Shown: positions 16,395 to 23,341 of the stretch, one piece after another
Layout: every line of letters begins with the position of its first letter
Position numbering within the stretch: position 1 is the stretch's first letter
Assembly: GCA_016281315.1 (NCBI GenBank)
Contig: JAEEIJ010000083.1
Span: 1-38,222 of the forward strand
Source of the DNA: Bacteroidales bacterium
GTDB lineage: Bacteria; Bacteroidota; Bacteroidia; Bacteroidales; UBA932
DNA: 38,222 nucleotides
Direction: 5' to 3'
Notes under the pieces: model-generated
Database searches by the model: none
Seen by the model: the letters and a program-made list of their open reading frames with translations, nothing else
Told to the model about the DNA's origin: nothing
Translations under genes and position numbers: made by a program

Positions 16395-17705
16395 CTACTC
16401 GCAAATGAGGGTGGCGGAAGTGCAGTCGATCACCTTCACGACGGTATAGGTCCCCTTGGAGCGGCCGGAGGCGGGGAATACGCACATCATGTTGTTGGAG
16501 GCGCGTCCGCAGAGCTGCGAAGGATCGCGCTTGGAGGGGCCTTCCACCAGCACTTCCAGGGTGCGGCCTATCTGTGCGCGGTAACGCTCGAGGGACTTGC
16601 GGTTCTGCAGTTCGATGATTTCGTTCAGGCGGCGGTTCTTTTCGGCCGCGGGAACATCGTCCTGCATCGCGCGGTTGGCCAGGGTGCCGGGGCGGTCTGA
16701 ATAGGCAAACATAAAGGCCCAGTCGAAGCCCACCTCTTCCATCAGGGAAAGCGTCTGGGCGTGGTCTTCCAGCGTCTCGCTGCAGAATCCGGCGATGACG
16801 TCCGTGGTGAGGCCGCAGTCCGGCATCGCCCGGCGGATGGCCGCAACGCGCTCCAGGTACCATTCCCGGTCGTATTTGCGGCGCATCAGCTCCAGCATCC
16901 GGGAGCTGCCGCTCTGCACGGGCAGATGAATGTGCTTGCAGATGTTGGGACGGGACGCCATCACGGCGATCACTTCGTCGGAGATATCCTTGGGGTGGGA
17001 AGTGGCGAAACGCACGCGGAGGTCCGGGGCGATATCGGCCACCCTTTCCAGCAGCCCGGCGAAGTTCACCGTTTCCGAGGCCGATTTCCACAGGTAGCTG
17101 TCCACATTCTGCCCCAGCAGGGTCACCTCCTTGTACCCCCTTGCATAGACGTCGCAGGCCTCGCGGACGATGGTGTGTGCGTCCCGGGAACGCTCGGCCC
17201 CGCGGGTGTAGGGCACCACGCAGTAGGAGCACACGTTGTTGCAGCCGCGCATAATGGAGATGAAGGCCGATATCCCGTTCCTGTCCGTGCGCACCGGCGT
17301 GATGTCGGCATAGGTCTCGGAGCGGGACAGGAGGACGTCGATCTGGGGGCTGTCCGGGGTGACTGCAGCGAGGAGTTTAGGCAGGCTGCGGTAGGCGTCC
17401 GGGCCCACCACCAGATCAACTTTGTGCGTATCCAGGAGCTTGTCCTTCAGGCGTTCGGCCATACAGCCCACGATGCCCACAAGGACACCGGACCTGGATT
17501 TGCGCAGTTGATGGAACACCTCGATACGGCCCCAGATGCGCTGCTCCGCGTTGTCGCGGATGGAGCAGGTGTTCGCCATCACCAGGTCCGCTTCTTCCAT
17601 CACTTCCGTGCGTTCGTATCCGGCATCGGAGAGGATGGCGAAGATGACCTCGGTGTCATTGACGTTCATCTGACACCCATATGTCTCGATGTAGACTTTC
17701 TTCAT
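16395..17705 (-). CDS. miaB: tRNA-2-methylthio-N6-isopentenyladenosine methylthiotransferase MiaB
   Basis: MiaB adds a methylthio group to i6A37 of tRNAs that read UNN codons, using radical SAM chemistry. The 436-residue protein has the N-terminal UPF0004 domain with Cys11, Cys47 and Cys81 for one [4Fe-4S] cluster, the radical SAM motif CNNVCSYC (Cys155, 159, 162) for the other, and a C-terminal TRAM domain. All key residues are there. An open frame runs on upstream to 17867, but the homologous start MKKVYIETYGC at 17705, overlapping the upp stop as TAATG, is clearly right. Confidence 0.96.
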   Translation of the reverse strand: MKKVYIETYGCQMNVNDTEVIFAILSDAGYERTEVMEEADLVMANTCSIRDNAEQRIWGRIEVFHQLRKSRSGVLVGIVGCMAERLKDKLLDTHKVDLVVGPDAYRSLPKLLAAVTPDSPQIDVLLSRSETYADITPVRTDRNGISAFISIMRGCNNVCSYCVVPYTRGAERSRDAHTIVREACDVYARGYKEVTLLGQNVDSYLWKSASETVNFAGLLERVADIAPDLRVRFATSHPKDISDEVIAVMASRPNICKHIHLPVQSGSSRMLELMRRKYDREWYLERVAAIRRAMPDCGLTTDVIAGFCSETLEDHAQTLSLMEEVGFDWAFMFAYSDRPGTLANRAMQDDVPAAEKNRRLNEIIELQNRKSLERYRAQIGRTLEVLVEGPSKRDPSQLCGRASNNMMCVFPASGRSKGTYTVVKVIDCTSATLICE

Positions 17706-18358
17706 TACGCCTTTTCCCCGAAGGCCAGGTCTCCGGCATCGCCCAGACCGGGGATGATGTAGTTGTGGCTGGTAAGTTCCTCGTCGATGGCGGCTACCCA
17801 CAGCGTGTGATTGTCGTCCAGTTTCTGGAGGAGCTGATCCACGGCATAGCGGCTGGCGATGGGGCACACCAGATGGATGTGCGAAGGCTCGCCCGCCTCG
17901 TGGCGGAGTTTCTGCATCGCTACGATGAAGGATTCACCGGTGGCGGCCATCGCATCGGCCAGGATGAGCACCCGGCCTTCTACGGAAGGGCAGGAGCAGT
18001 AATCTGCCGTAACCTTGAAGTAGTCGCCTTTGCCGAGTTTCCGGAAAGTGGTGAGGAAGGCGCTCTGCGCGTGGTCGAACACCTGCAACATACCGTTCTG
18101 CAGCGGCAGGCCGGCGCGCAGGATGCCGGCAATCACCGGTTCCTCGTCCGGGGTCGTAACCGTGGCGACACCCAGCGGCGTATGCACGTCTTCGGGGGAC
18201 GAAGGCAGCGTTTTGGAGATTTCGTAGGCGAAGATGGCGCCCACCCTTTCCAGGTTGAAGCGGAAGCGCAGGCTGTCCTTCTGGATGCGTGCGTCGCGGA
18301 TTTCCGCCATAATGCTGTTCAGTGCTGAGGACTGTTCCCCGATGTTGACAAGTTTCAT
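17705..18358 (-). CDS. upp: Uracil phosphoribosyltransferase
   Basis: Upp makes UMP from uracil and PRPP in pyrimidine salvage. The 217-residue protein carries the PRPP-binding stretch VLILADAMAATGES (about residues 130-143), and the uracil-binding C-terminal GLGDAGDLAFG that typifies UPRTases. The N-terminus is as expected. It is first in a minus-strand run with miaB and has its own good promoter. Confidence 0.95.
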   Translation of the reverse strand: MKLVNIGEQSSALNSIMAEIRDARIQKDSLRFRFNLERVGAIFAYEISKTLPSSPEDVHTPLGVATVTTPDEEPVIAGILRAGLPLQNGMLQVFDHAQSAFLTTFRKLGKGDYFKVTADYCSCPSVEGRVLILADAMAATGESFIVAMQKLRHEAGEPSHIHLVCPIASRYAVDQLLQKLDDNHTLWVAAIDEELTSHNYIIPGLGDAGDLAFGEKA

Positions 18359-18379
18359 AGCCGATACAGATTAGATGTA

Positions 18380-18411
18380 CAAATATAATGTATTCTGACG
18401 ACAAGAGCAAC
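18380..18411 (-). promoter_or_regulatory. Promoter of upp
   Basis: On the minus strand GTTG (18411-18408), 20 bases, TATATTTG (18387-18380); the -7 box is perfect and the -33 box has three of four bases. The leader would be about 15 bases. Confidence 0.7.
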
Positions 18412-18432
18412 AATGACAACCATCGCCGTCAT

Positions 18433-18598
18433 TAAAGCACACTTTCCGCCTCCTGTGATGGTTTTCGTGCTTTAGTGGCCCTTTCCACCCCCGTTAAAGC
18501 ACACTTTCTGCCTTCCATGACCGTTTTCGTGCTTTAACGACATTCTGGAGTCCCGTTAAAGCACACTTTCCGCCTCCTGTGACAGTATTCGTGCTTTA
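18433..18598. repeat. Family 3 array: three 42-bp hairpins at 62-bp spacing
   Basis: Units at 18433-18474, 18495-18536 and 18557-18598 each begin TAAAGCAC and end GTGCTTTA, closing an 8-bp stem. The loops are near-identical (ACTTTC, GCCT, GTTTTC blocks) and the 20-base gaps between units are not conserved. It lies between upp and radC, upstream of upp on its strand. Confidence 0.85.
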
Positions 18599-18612
18599 GC
18601 CGCACGCCTGAC

Positions 18613-18669
18613 CGTCCGAGGTGGTCCAAATTCGTCCGTGGTCGGTGATTTTTTGGACCACCTCGGACG
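18613..18669. repeat. Family 2 hairpin repeat, perfect 16-bp stem
   Basis: CGTCCGAGGTGGTCCA at 18613-18628 and its exact reverse complement at 18654-18669 enclose a 25-base loop. The loop plus right arm matches the unit at 13144-13183 with only two differences seen. Confidence 0.85.
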
Positions 18670-18685
18670 CCCCGCTATTCGGTGG

Positions 18686-18740
18686 AGAGGGAGCGCAGCG
18701 ACCGGAGTCCCCCGGACCCCAGCCTCCCAACCCTGACCGA
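18686..18740 (+). repeat. Family 1 palindromic repeat, copy C (left part missing)
   Basis: Only the right portion is present: GAGCGCAGCGAC, GAGTCCCCCGGACCCC and an arm ending CCAACCCT near 18734. No left arm or CTTGTCC signature precedes it; the family 2 hairpin ends only 16 bases before. Beyond the arm, CTGACCGAAAACCGTCGG resembles the sequence after copy B, so B and C share more than the element itself. Confidence 0.75.
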
Positions 18741-18773
18741 AAACCGTCGGTGAGCGTTTGGGGGCCTTAGTGC

Positions 18774-19466
18774 TTACGGGGCGAGGGTGCCGGTTCTTTC
18801 CTCCGAGAAGGAATAGAAGCGGTCGGCGGAAACGATGACGTGGTCCAGAAGGGAGATCCCCACGGTGTCGAGGGCCTTTTTCACCTGATTCGTTTGGCGG
18901 ATATCCGCCGGGCTGGGGAACGGATCCCCGGAGGGGTGATTGTGCACCAGGATGATAGAGGAACTCTGTTTTTCGATGGCGCGGCGGAGGATGCGGGCGG
19001 GATCGATGACCGTCTTTTCCAGGCTTCCGGAAGTGAGCATTTCCTTTCCCAGGAAGATATTGTTTTTATTTAGGAAAACGGCCCAGCACTGCTCGTGGTC
19101 CAGGTTTTTGAGGGTGGGCAGCATCAGGCGGAAAACCGCTTCCGGCGAGCCCACGGACCGGCCCTGAAGAAGGACGCTTTCCTCCACCATCCGGCGGCCC
19201 AGTTCCAGGGCAGCGACAATGGTCGCGGCCCGCACCTCCCCCACCCCCGGCTGGGCGACGAGCCGCTCCAGCGGCATCGCATCCAGCAGGGACAACCTGC
19301 CGTCGGCGCGGACCATCAGCTCCTGGGCGATGTCCGTCACGCTTTTTTCTCCGGTGCCGCTGCCCAGCAGAATAGCCAGCAGTTCGGCGTTCGACAAGGC
19401 CTTCGCGCCCCTCAGGCGCATTTTTTCCCGGGGCCTTTCATCCGGGCATAAGTCTTTGATGCGCAT
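18774..19466 (-). CDS. radC: RadC-family JAB/MPN protein
   Basis: RadC-family proteins have an N-terminal helix-hairpin-helix-like part and a C-terminal JAB metalloprotease-like domain; the old link to DNA repair is doubtful. Here the metal-binding motif H-x-H-P-S-G-D reads HNHPSGDPFPSPAD, with the upstream Glu-containing strand, so the site looks complete. The start is set at the second ATG (MRIKDLCPDERPREKM, 230 residues). The first ATG at 19487 lies only 8 bases after a -7 box, so little or no leader would be left; homologues also start near the second. Confidence 0.88.
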   Translation of the reverse strand: MRIKDLCPDERPREKMRLRGAKALSNAELLAILLGSGTGEKSVTDIAQELMVRADGRLSLLDAMPLERLVAQPGVGEVRAATIVAALELGRRMVEESVLLQGRSVGSPEAVFRLMLPTLKNLDHEQCWAVFLNKNNIFLGKEMLTSGSLEKTVIDPARILRRAIEKQSSSIILVHNHPSGDPFPSPADIRQTNQVKKALDTVGISLLDHVIVSADRFYSFSEERTGTLAP

Positions 19467-19494
19467 AGCATAAACAAAGACGTTCATCCTGTCA

Positions 19495-19502
19495 CAAAGA
19501 TA
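19495..19502 (-). promoter_or_regulatory. -7 box of radC
   Basis: TATCTTTG on the minus strand places transcription start near 19488 and a leader of about 22 bases to the chosen ATG. The expected -33 region has only a T-rich stretch. Confidence 0.5.
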
Positions 19503-19528
19503 CGAAAAAATCCCTGTTGATAAAATTG

Positions 19529-19571
19529 TGGAAAATTTTGGAAGAAAGTGTAATAAAATGGAAAATTTTGC
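19529..19571 (+). promoter_or_regulatory. Putative MraZ operator: five TG(G) units with 10-bp period
   Basis: TG steps occur at exactly 19529, 19539, 19549, 19559 and 19569 (TGG, TGG, TGT, TGG, TGC), so they fall on one face of the helix. Units one and four are the same 12-mer, TGGAAAATTTTG. E. coli MraZ is known to bind TGGGN repeats at 10-bp spacing before its own operon. The array lies directly upstream of the mraZ -7 box, where binding could block RNA polymerase. Confidence 0.55.
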
Positions 19572-19572
19572 T

Positions 19573-19580
19573 TACCTTTG
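19573..19580 (+). promoter_or_regulatory. -7 box of the mraZ (dcw) operon
   Basis: TACCTTTG fits TAnnTTTG; the start would be near 19587, giving a leader of about 30 bases to the mraZ ATG. No TTTG is seen at the normal -33 distance; that region is filled by the putative MraZ operator. Confidence 0.55.
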
Positions 19581-19616
19581 CACTCAAAGCGTGAAAGTAT
19601 AAGTTTAACAGCAATT

Positions 19617-20078
19617 ATGGTCAGATTCTACGGAACGGCAGCCGGAAAGGTAGACGACAAGGGGCGCATCGTGCTCCCTGCCGCCTTCCGCGACGCGATG
19701 GTACGCGGCGGCGCCCAGAATATGACCCTGATTGTCAAGAAAAACGTCCAGCAGTGCTGCCTGGACCTGTTCCCCGAAGAGGAATGGGAGAAGCGCAGCC
19801 AGAAAGTGCTGGACGGTATAGACCCCGAACTGAATACTTCCGACGCCAGTTTTTGGACCAAGTACAACGACGGCGTTTACACCCTGGTGCTGGACAGCAA
19901 GCTGGGGCGGCTGAACATCCCGTCGCAGCTACTTGAAAGTGCAGGTATTACCAAAGAGGTGGTATTCGGCGGCGTGGGCTACAAACTCCAGATCTGGAAC
20001 CCCGAAACTCGCAAGGGGGATCTTCTCACGGACGAGGAGTTCAAACAAACCGCACTGAGACTATCCGAAAGAAAGTAA
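19617..20078 (+). CDS. mraZ: Transcriptional regulator MraZ
   Basis: MraZ is a ring-forming protein of the AbrB-like SpoVT fold that represses its own dcw operon in E. coli. The 153-residue protein has two copies of the domain: FYGTAAGKVDDKGRIVLPAAFRD at the N-terminus and YTLVLDSKLGRLNIPSQLLESAGI (about residues 85-108), each with the D-x-[KR]-G/L-R-[IL]-x-[IL]-P pattern. A frame starting at 19578 lies inside the promoter; the ATG at 19617 gives the conserved N-terminus MVRFYG. It is first in the dcw cluster. Confidence 0.94.
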   Translation: MVRFYGTAAGKVDDKGRIVLPAAFRDAMVRGGAQNMTLIVKKNVQQCCLDLFPEEEWEKRSQKVLDGIDPELNTSDASFWTKYNDGVYTLVLDSKLGRLNIPSQLLESAGITKEVVFGGVGYKLQIWNPETRKGDLLTDEEFKQTALRLSERK

Positions 20079-20091
20079 GGAGGTCTCAGAA

Positions 20092-21096
20092 ATGTCCGAA
20101 TATCATATCCCTGTGCTACTGGCGGAAAGTATCTCCGCGCTGGTCACAAATCCCGACGGAACATACGCCGATGCCACTTTCGGAGGCGGTGGTCACACCG
20201 CTGCCCTACTTTCACGCTTAAACGATGGCGGAAGAGTCATCGCCTTCGATCGTGACATCGATGCCATAGCCCGCGCCCAAAAAGACGCGAGGCTCACCCT
20301 CATTCACAACAACTTCCGGTTCATCGAAAATTATGCGACCCAGCTTGCCCTGGAGGACCAAAGGCGCTCTGCAGAGCGCCCGGCGGAGCCGCGGGGGGTG
20401 GTAGGGGCCAGCGCCCCCTCAGGGGAACCGGATGGCGGAGAACACGCAGTGTTCGACGGCATCCTCGCAGATCTGGGCGTGTCGAGCCACCAGTTCGACA
20501 CCGCCGAACGCGGCTTCAGCTTCCGCTTCGAGGAGGCCCCGCTGGATATGCGGATGAACCGGGAGGGAAAACTCACCGCCCGCGAGGTGGTGAACCGCTA
20601 CGGCGAGGCCGATCTGGAGCGCATCCTGAAACTCTACGGAGAGGTGGACGGCGCCCGCCAGATGGCCCGCCTCATCGCGGAAGCCCGAGCCGAAAGGCCG
20701 CTGGAAACCACCGGAGACCTGGACAAGGCCATCGCCAGAATGCTCCCGAAAGGCGCTGAACACAAAGTGCTGGCCAAAGTCTACCAAGCCCTCCGCATCG
20801 AGGTGAACCAGGAAATGCGTTCCCTGGAGAAGTTCCTGGACGGAGCCGCCCGCAGCCTCAAGCCCGGCGGCCGGCTGGTGGTGATCACCTACCACAGTCT
20901 GGAAGACCGGATGGTGAAGAACTTCATCAAGACCGGGAACGTGGAAGGACTGGAGCAGAAGGACCTCTACGGAAACAGCACAGCCCCCCTGGAGGCCGTG
21001 AACCGCAAACCCGTGGTCCCGCAGGAAGAAGAAATCGCCGGAAACACCCGCGCCCGCAGCGCGAAGCTCCGGGTAGCCCGGAGGAGGACCGCATAA
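20092..21096 (+). CDS. rsmH: 16S rRNA (cytosine-1402-N4) methyltransferase RsmH, with in-frame insert
   Basis: RsmH (MraW) methylates N4 of C1402 in 16S rRNA. The 334-residue protein starts with EYHIPVLLAESISAL, binds SAM with DATFGGGGHTAALL (residues 27-40), and has FDGILADLGVSSHQFDTAERGFSFR and the C-terminal VVITYHSLEDRMVKNF. Between NFRFIENY and FDGILADLG there are about 30 residues more than usual (about 89-118, Arg/Ala/Gly/Pro-rich), coded by a GC-rich palindromic stretch described separately. Otherwise it is complete. It overlaps ftsL by one base (TAATG). Confidence 0.94.
   Translation: MSEYHIPVLLAESISALVTNPDGTYADATFGGGGHTAALLSRLNDGGRVIAFDRDIDAIARAQKDARLTLIHNNFRFIENYATQLALEDQRRSAERPAEPRGVVGASAPSGEPDGGEHAVFDGILADLGVSSHQFDTAERGFSFRFEEAPLDMRMNREGKLTAREVVNRYGEADLERILKLYGEVDGARQMARLIAEARAERPLETTGDLDKAIARMLPKGAEHKVLAKVYQALRIEVNQEMRSLEKFLDGAARSLKPGGRLVVITYHSLEDRMVKNFIKTGNVEGLEQKDLYGNSTAPLEAVNRKPVVPQEEEIAGNTRARSAKLRVARRRTA
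20356..20445. repeat. GC-rich palindromic insert inside rsmH
   Basis: About 90 bases code for the extra residues of RsmH. They contain a perfect 18-bp palindrome, GGCGCTCTGCAGAGCGCC (20363-20380), and a GGGGGT/GCCCCC pairing; a GAACAC/GTGTTC hairpin spans the right junction (20439-20453). It is not a family 1 copy, and no second copy was seen in this window. Borders are set from the expected protein length. Confidence 0.6.
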
Positions 21097-21434
21097 TGGC
21101 CACGAGAGTCTGGCACAGCATCCGGAACGCCTTCAAGGCCATCCGCGAAGGGGAACTGCTCCTTCGCCTGAGGGCCGACAAATTCCTGATGCACATCCTC
21201 TACCTGTTCCTCCTGATGTGGGCCACCATCCTCCTGGGCCTGCAGGTGGACAAAACCCTCGCCCGGGTGAGCGAGAACAAAGCCGCGCTGGAGAAACTGC
21301 GCATCCACCACGCGGAAAAGGAAGCGGCCCTTGTAAAGCTGCACAGCGCATCGGCGGCCCAGATCCGCCTGAAGGAACTGGGATCGGAGGCAACCCTTCC
21401 CACCGAACCCGCCACAGTGATTAAGACCAGATGA
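21096..21434 (+). CDS. ftsL: FtsL-like division protein
   Basis: This 112-residue protein has one transmembrane segment (FLMHILYLFLLMWATILLGLQV, about residues 29-50) followed by a short periplasmic coiled coil (NKAALEKLRIHHAEKEAALVKLHSASAAQIRLKELG). That build, and its place between rsmH and ftsI, identifies the FtsL-type partner in the FtsQLB and FtsWI septal complex; sequence alone would be weak. It overlaps both neighbours. Confidence 0.85.
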   Translation: MATRVWHSIRNAFKAIREGELLLRLRADKFLMHILYLFLLMWATILLGLQVDKTLARVSENKAALEKLRIHHAEKEAALVKLHSASAAQIRLKELGSEATLPTEPATVIKTR

Positions 21435-23341
21435 GAAAGGACAGTGAAATAAAGGATCAGATCGTAGGACGTGACCGCATCCACGTGGTGATGTTCTTCC
21501 TGTCGCTGGTGTTTATGGCGCTGGGGATCCTGATTCTGATCTGGATTGTCAAGATCCAGACCAGCTACACTGTGCCGCAGGAGGTGATCGGCCTCTTCCG
21601 GCCCACTGTCAAAAAATACACGGACACGCCCGTGCGCGGGAAAATCCTCGCCACCGACGGCCGGCCGCTGGCCATATCGGCCCCCCTCTACGACCTCCAT
21701 ATGGACTGCACCGTCCTCAAGCAGAAGTACATCGAGGAAGGAAAAGACAGCCTGGAAGGCGTCTGGAGGGACAAAGCCCGTCAGCTGGCCAAGTGCCTCG
21801 CCACCGAATTCCCCTCTAAGAACGCCGACGAATGGGCCGCCGCCATCCTGAACGGCCGCGCCAAAGGCAGCCGCTACCTCCTGATTAAGAAGAACGTGGA
21901 CCTGAGCACCCTCGAGCGCGTGCGGCAGTTCCCGCTGTTCCAGGACGGAAGGAACGCCGGCGGACTCATCGACGAGGAGCACCAAGAGCGCATCTATCCC
22001 TACGACTCCCTGGCGCGCCGCGTGATCGGCTACGTGAAGGAGCAGAACCGCATCGGCCTGGAATCCAGCTTCGACGCCGAACTGCACGGAACGGAAGGGT
22101 ATGAATACCGCCGGGTCACCGAGGGCGGCCACTCCGTCCGCGACCTGGATTCGGCCGTGGTGAAAGTGGTGGACGGGAACAGCATCCGCACCACCCTCAA
22201 CATCGACTTCCAGGACATTGCCGACAAAGCCCTCCGCGCCCAGATCAACGCCAACGAGGACATCCGCGCCGGCATCTGCATCATTATGGAAGCGAAGACG
22301 GGCGCCATCCGCGCGATGGTGAACCTCTCCCGCGGCGCCACGCCGCAGACCGTCCTGTGGGAACGGGAAAACCTGGCCCTCCGCGAAGTGGGCGAACAGG
22401 GCTCCGTGATGAAGACCGTCACCCTGCTTTCCGTGGTGGAAGACGGCTTCGTGAAAACGCTCGAACAGACCATCCCCACCAACAACGGCGTGGTCCCCAA
22501 ATACAACCAGGACGTCCATATCCTGGACTATCAGCGGGAAACCGGACGCCGCGAAATCAGCGTGATGCACGGCTTCGAGATTTCCTCCAACTACGTGTTC
22601 GCCTACCTGGCCGAACATTACTACGGGAACAACCCGCAGGAGCTCTTCGACCACATCTACTCCTACCGCCTGGGCGAAGCCTTCGACTTCGACATCACAG
22701 GCCTGGGACGTCCGGTGGTGAACCGTCCGGGCACGCCCGGCTGGTCCGGCACCACCCTGGGCACCACCGCCTACGGCTACAGCCTAAGCGTGACGCCCCT
22801 GCACGTGGCGACCTTCTACAACGGTATCGCCAACAAGGGCCGGATGATGAAGCCCTACCTGGTGGAGAGCGTGGAGAGCCCGGACGGCGCCGTGGTGAAG
22901 CGCTTCGTCCCGTCGGCCCTCAACGAGAGCATCTGCAGCGCCGCTACGGCCGATACCGTCACGCGGGCTCTGCGCGCCGTGGTGAACAGCGGCACCGCCA
23001 CCCGCCTGAAGACGGCGAAACTCTCGGTGGCCGGCAAGACCGGCACCGCCCGCGTGGTCCTCACCCCCGAGGAGCGCAAGGGCAGCGCGGACCCCTATCA
23101 CGACGCCTACGGCCGGCACAAGAACCAGGGTACCTTCGTGGGATTCTTCCCGGCCGATGACCCCAAGTACACCATCCTCGTGACCGTTTACTCCTACCTC
23201 TCCGGAAAGAGCTTCTACGGCGGCACGATGCCCGCCCTGGCCGTCCGTGAGATCGTGGACAAGATTTACGCACTGGACAGCGACTGGCGCAAGGAAATCC
23301 GCTGCGTCGGCAGCGTCCCCGAAATGAGCGAAGAGAAATGA
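21431..23341 (+). CDS. ftsI: Septal peptidoglycan transpeptidase FtsI (PBP3 type)
   Basis: FtsI cross-links septal peptidoglycan with FtsW. The 636-residue protein has an N-terminal membrane anchor (about residues 20-42), a pedestal domain with VRGKILATDGRPLA (about 73-86), and a transpeptidase domain with active-site SVMK at 325-328, SSN at 385-387 and KTG at 536-538. It ends soon after the catalytic domain (SEEK). Many Bacteroidetes homologues carry a C-terminal PASTA domain and are about 700 residues long; none is seen here. It overlaps ftsL and murE by ATGA. Confidence 0.95.
   Translation: MRKDSEIKDQIVGRDRIHVVMFFLSLVFMALGILILIWIVKIQTSYTVPQEVIGLFRPTVKKYTDTPVRGKILATDGRPLAISAPLYDLHMDCTVLKQKYIEEGKDSLEGVWRDKARQLAKCLATEFPSKNADEWAAAILNGRAKGSRYLLIKKNVDLSTLERVRQFPLFQDGRNAGGLIDEEHQERIYPYDSLARRVIGYVKEQNRIGLESSFDAELHGTEGYEYRRVTEGGHSVRDLDSAVVKVVDGNSIRTTLNIDFQDIADKALRAQINANEDIRAGICIIMEAKTGAIRAMVNLSRGATPQTVLWERENLALREVGEQGSVMKTVTLLSVVEDGFVKTLEQTIPTNNGVVPKYNQDVHILDYQRETGRREISVMHGFEISSNYVFAYLAEHYYGNNPQELFDHIYSYRLGEAFDFDITGLGRPVVNRPGTPGWSGTTLGTTAYGYSLSVTPLHVATFYNGIANKGRMMKPYLVESVESPDGAVVKRFVPSALNESICSAATADTVTRALRAVVNSGTATRLKTAKLSVAGKTGTARVVLTPEERKGSADPYHDAYGRHKNQGTFVGFFPADDPKYTILVTVYSYLSGKSFYGGTMPALAVREIVDKIYALDSDWRKEIRCVGSVPEMSEEK

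Noticed and set aside
17706..17867. N-terminal extension of MiaB
   Set aside because: The upstream codons are antisense-like reading through upp in another frame; the family start is at 17705.
18433..18598. CRISPR array
   Set aside because: Only three units, with palindromic 42-base repeats, 20-base gaps and no cas genes nearby; the units also vary in sequence.
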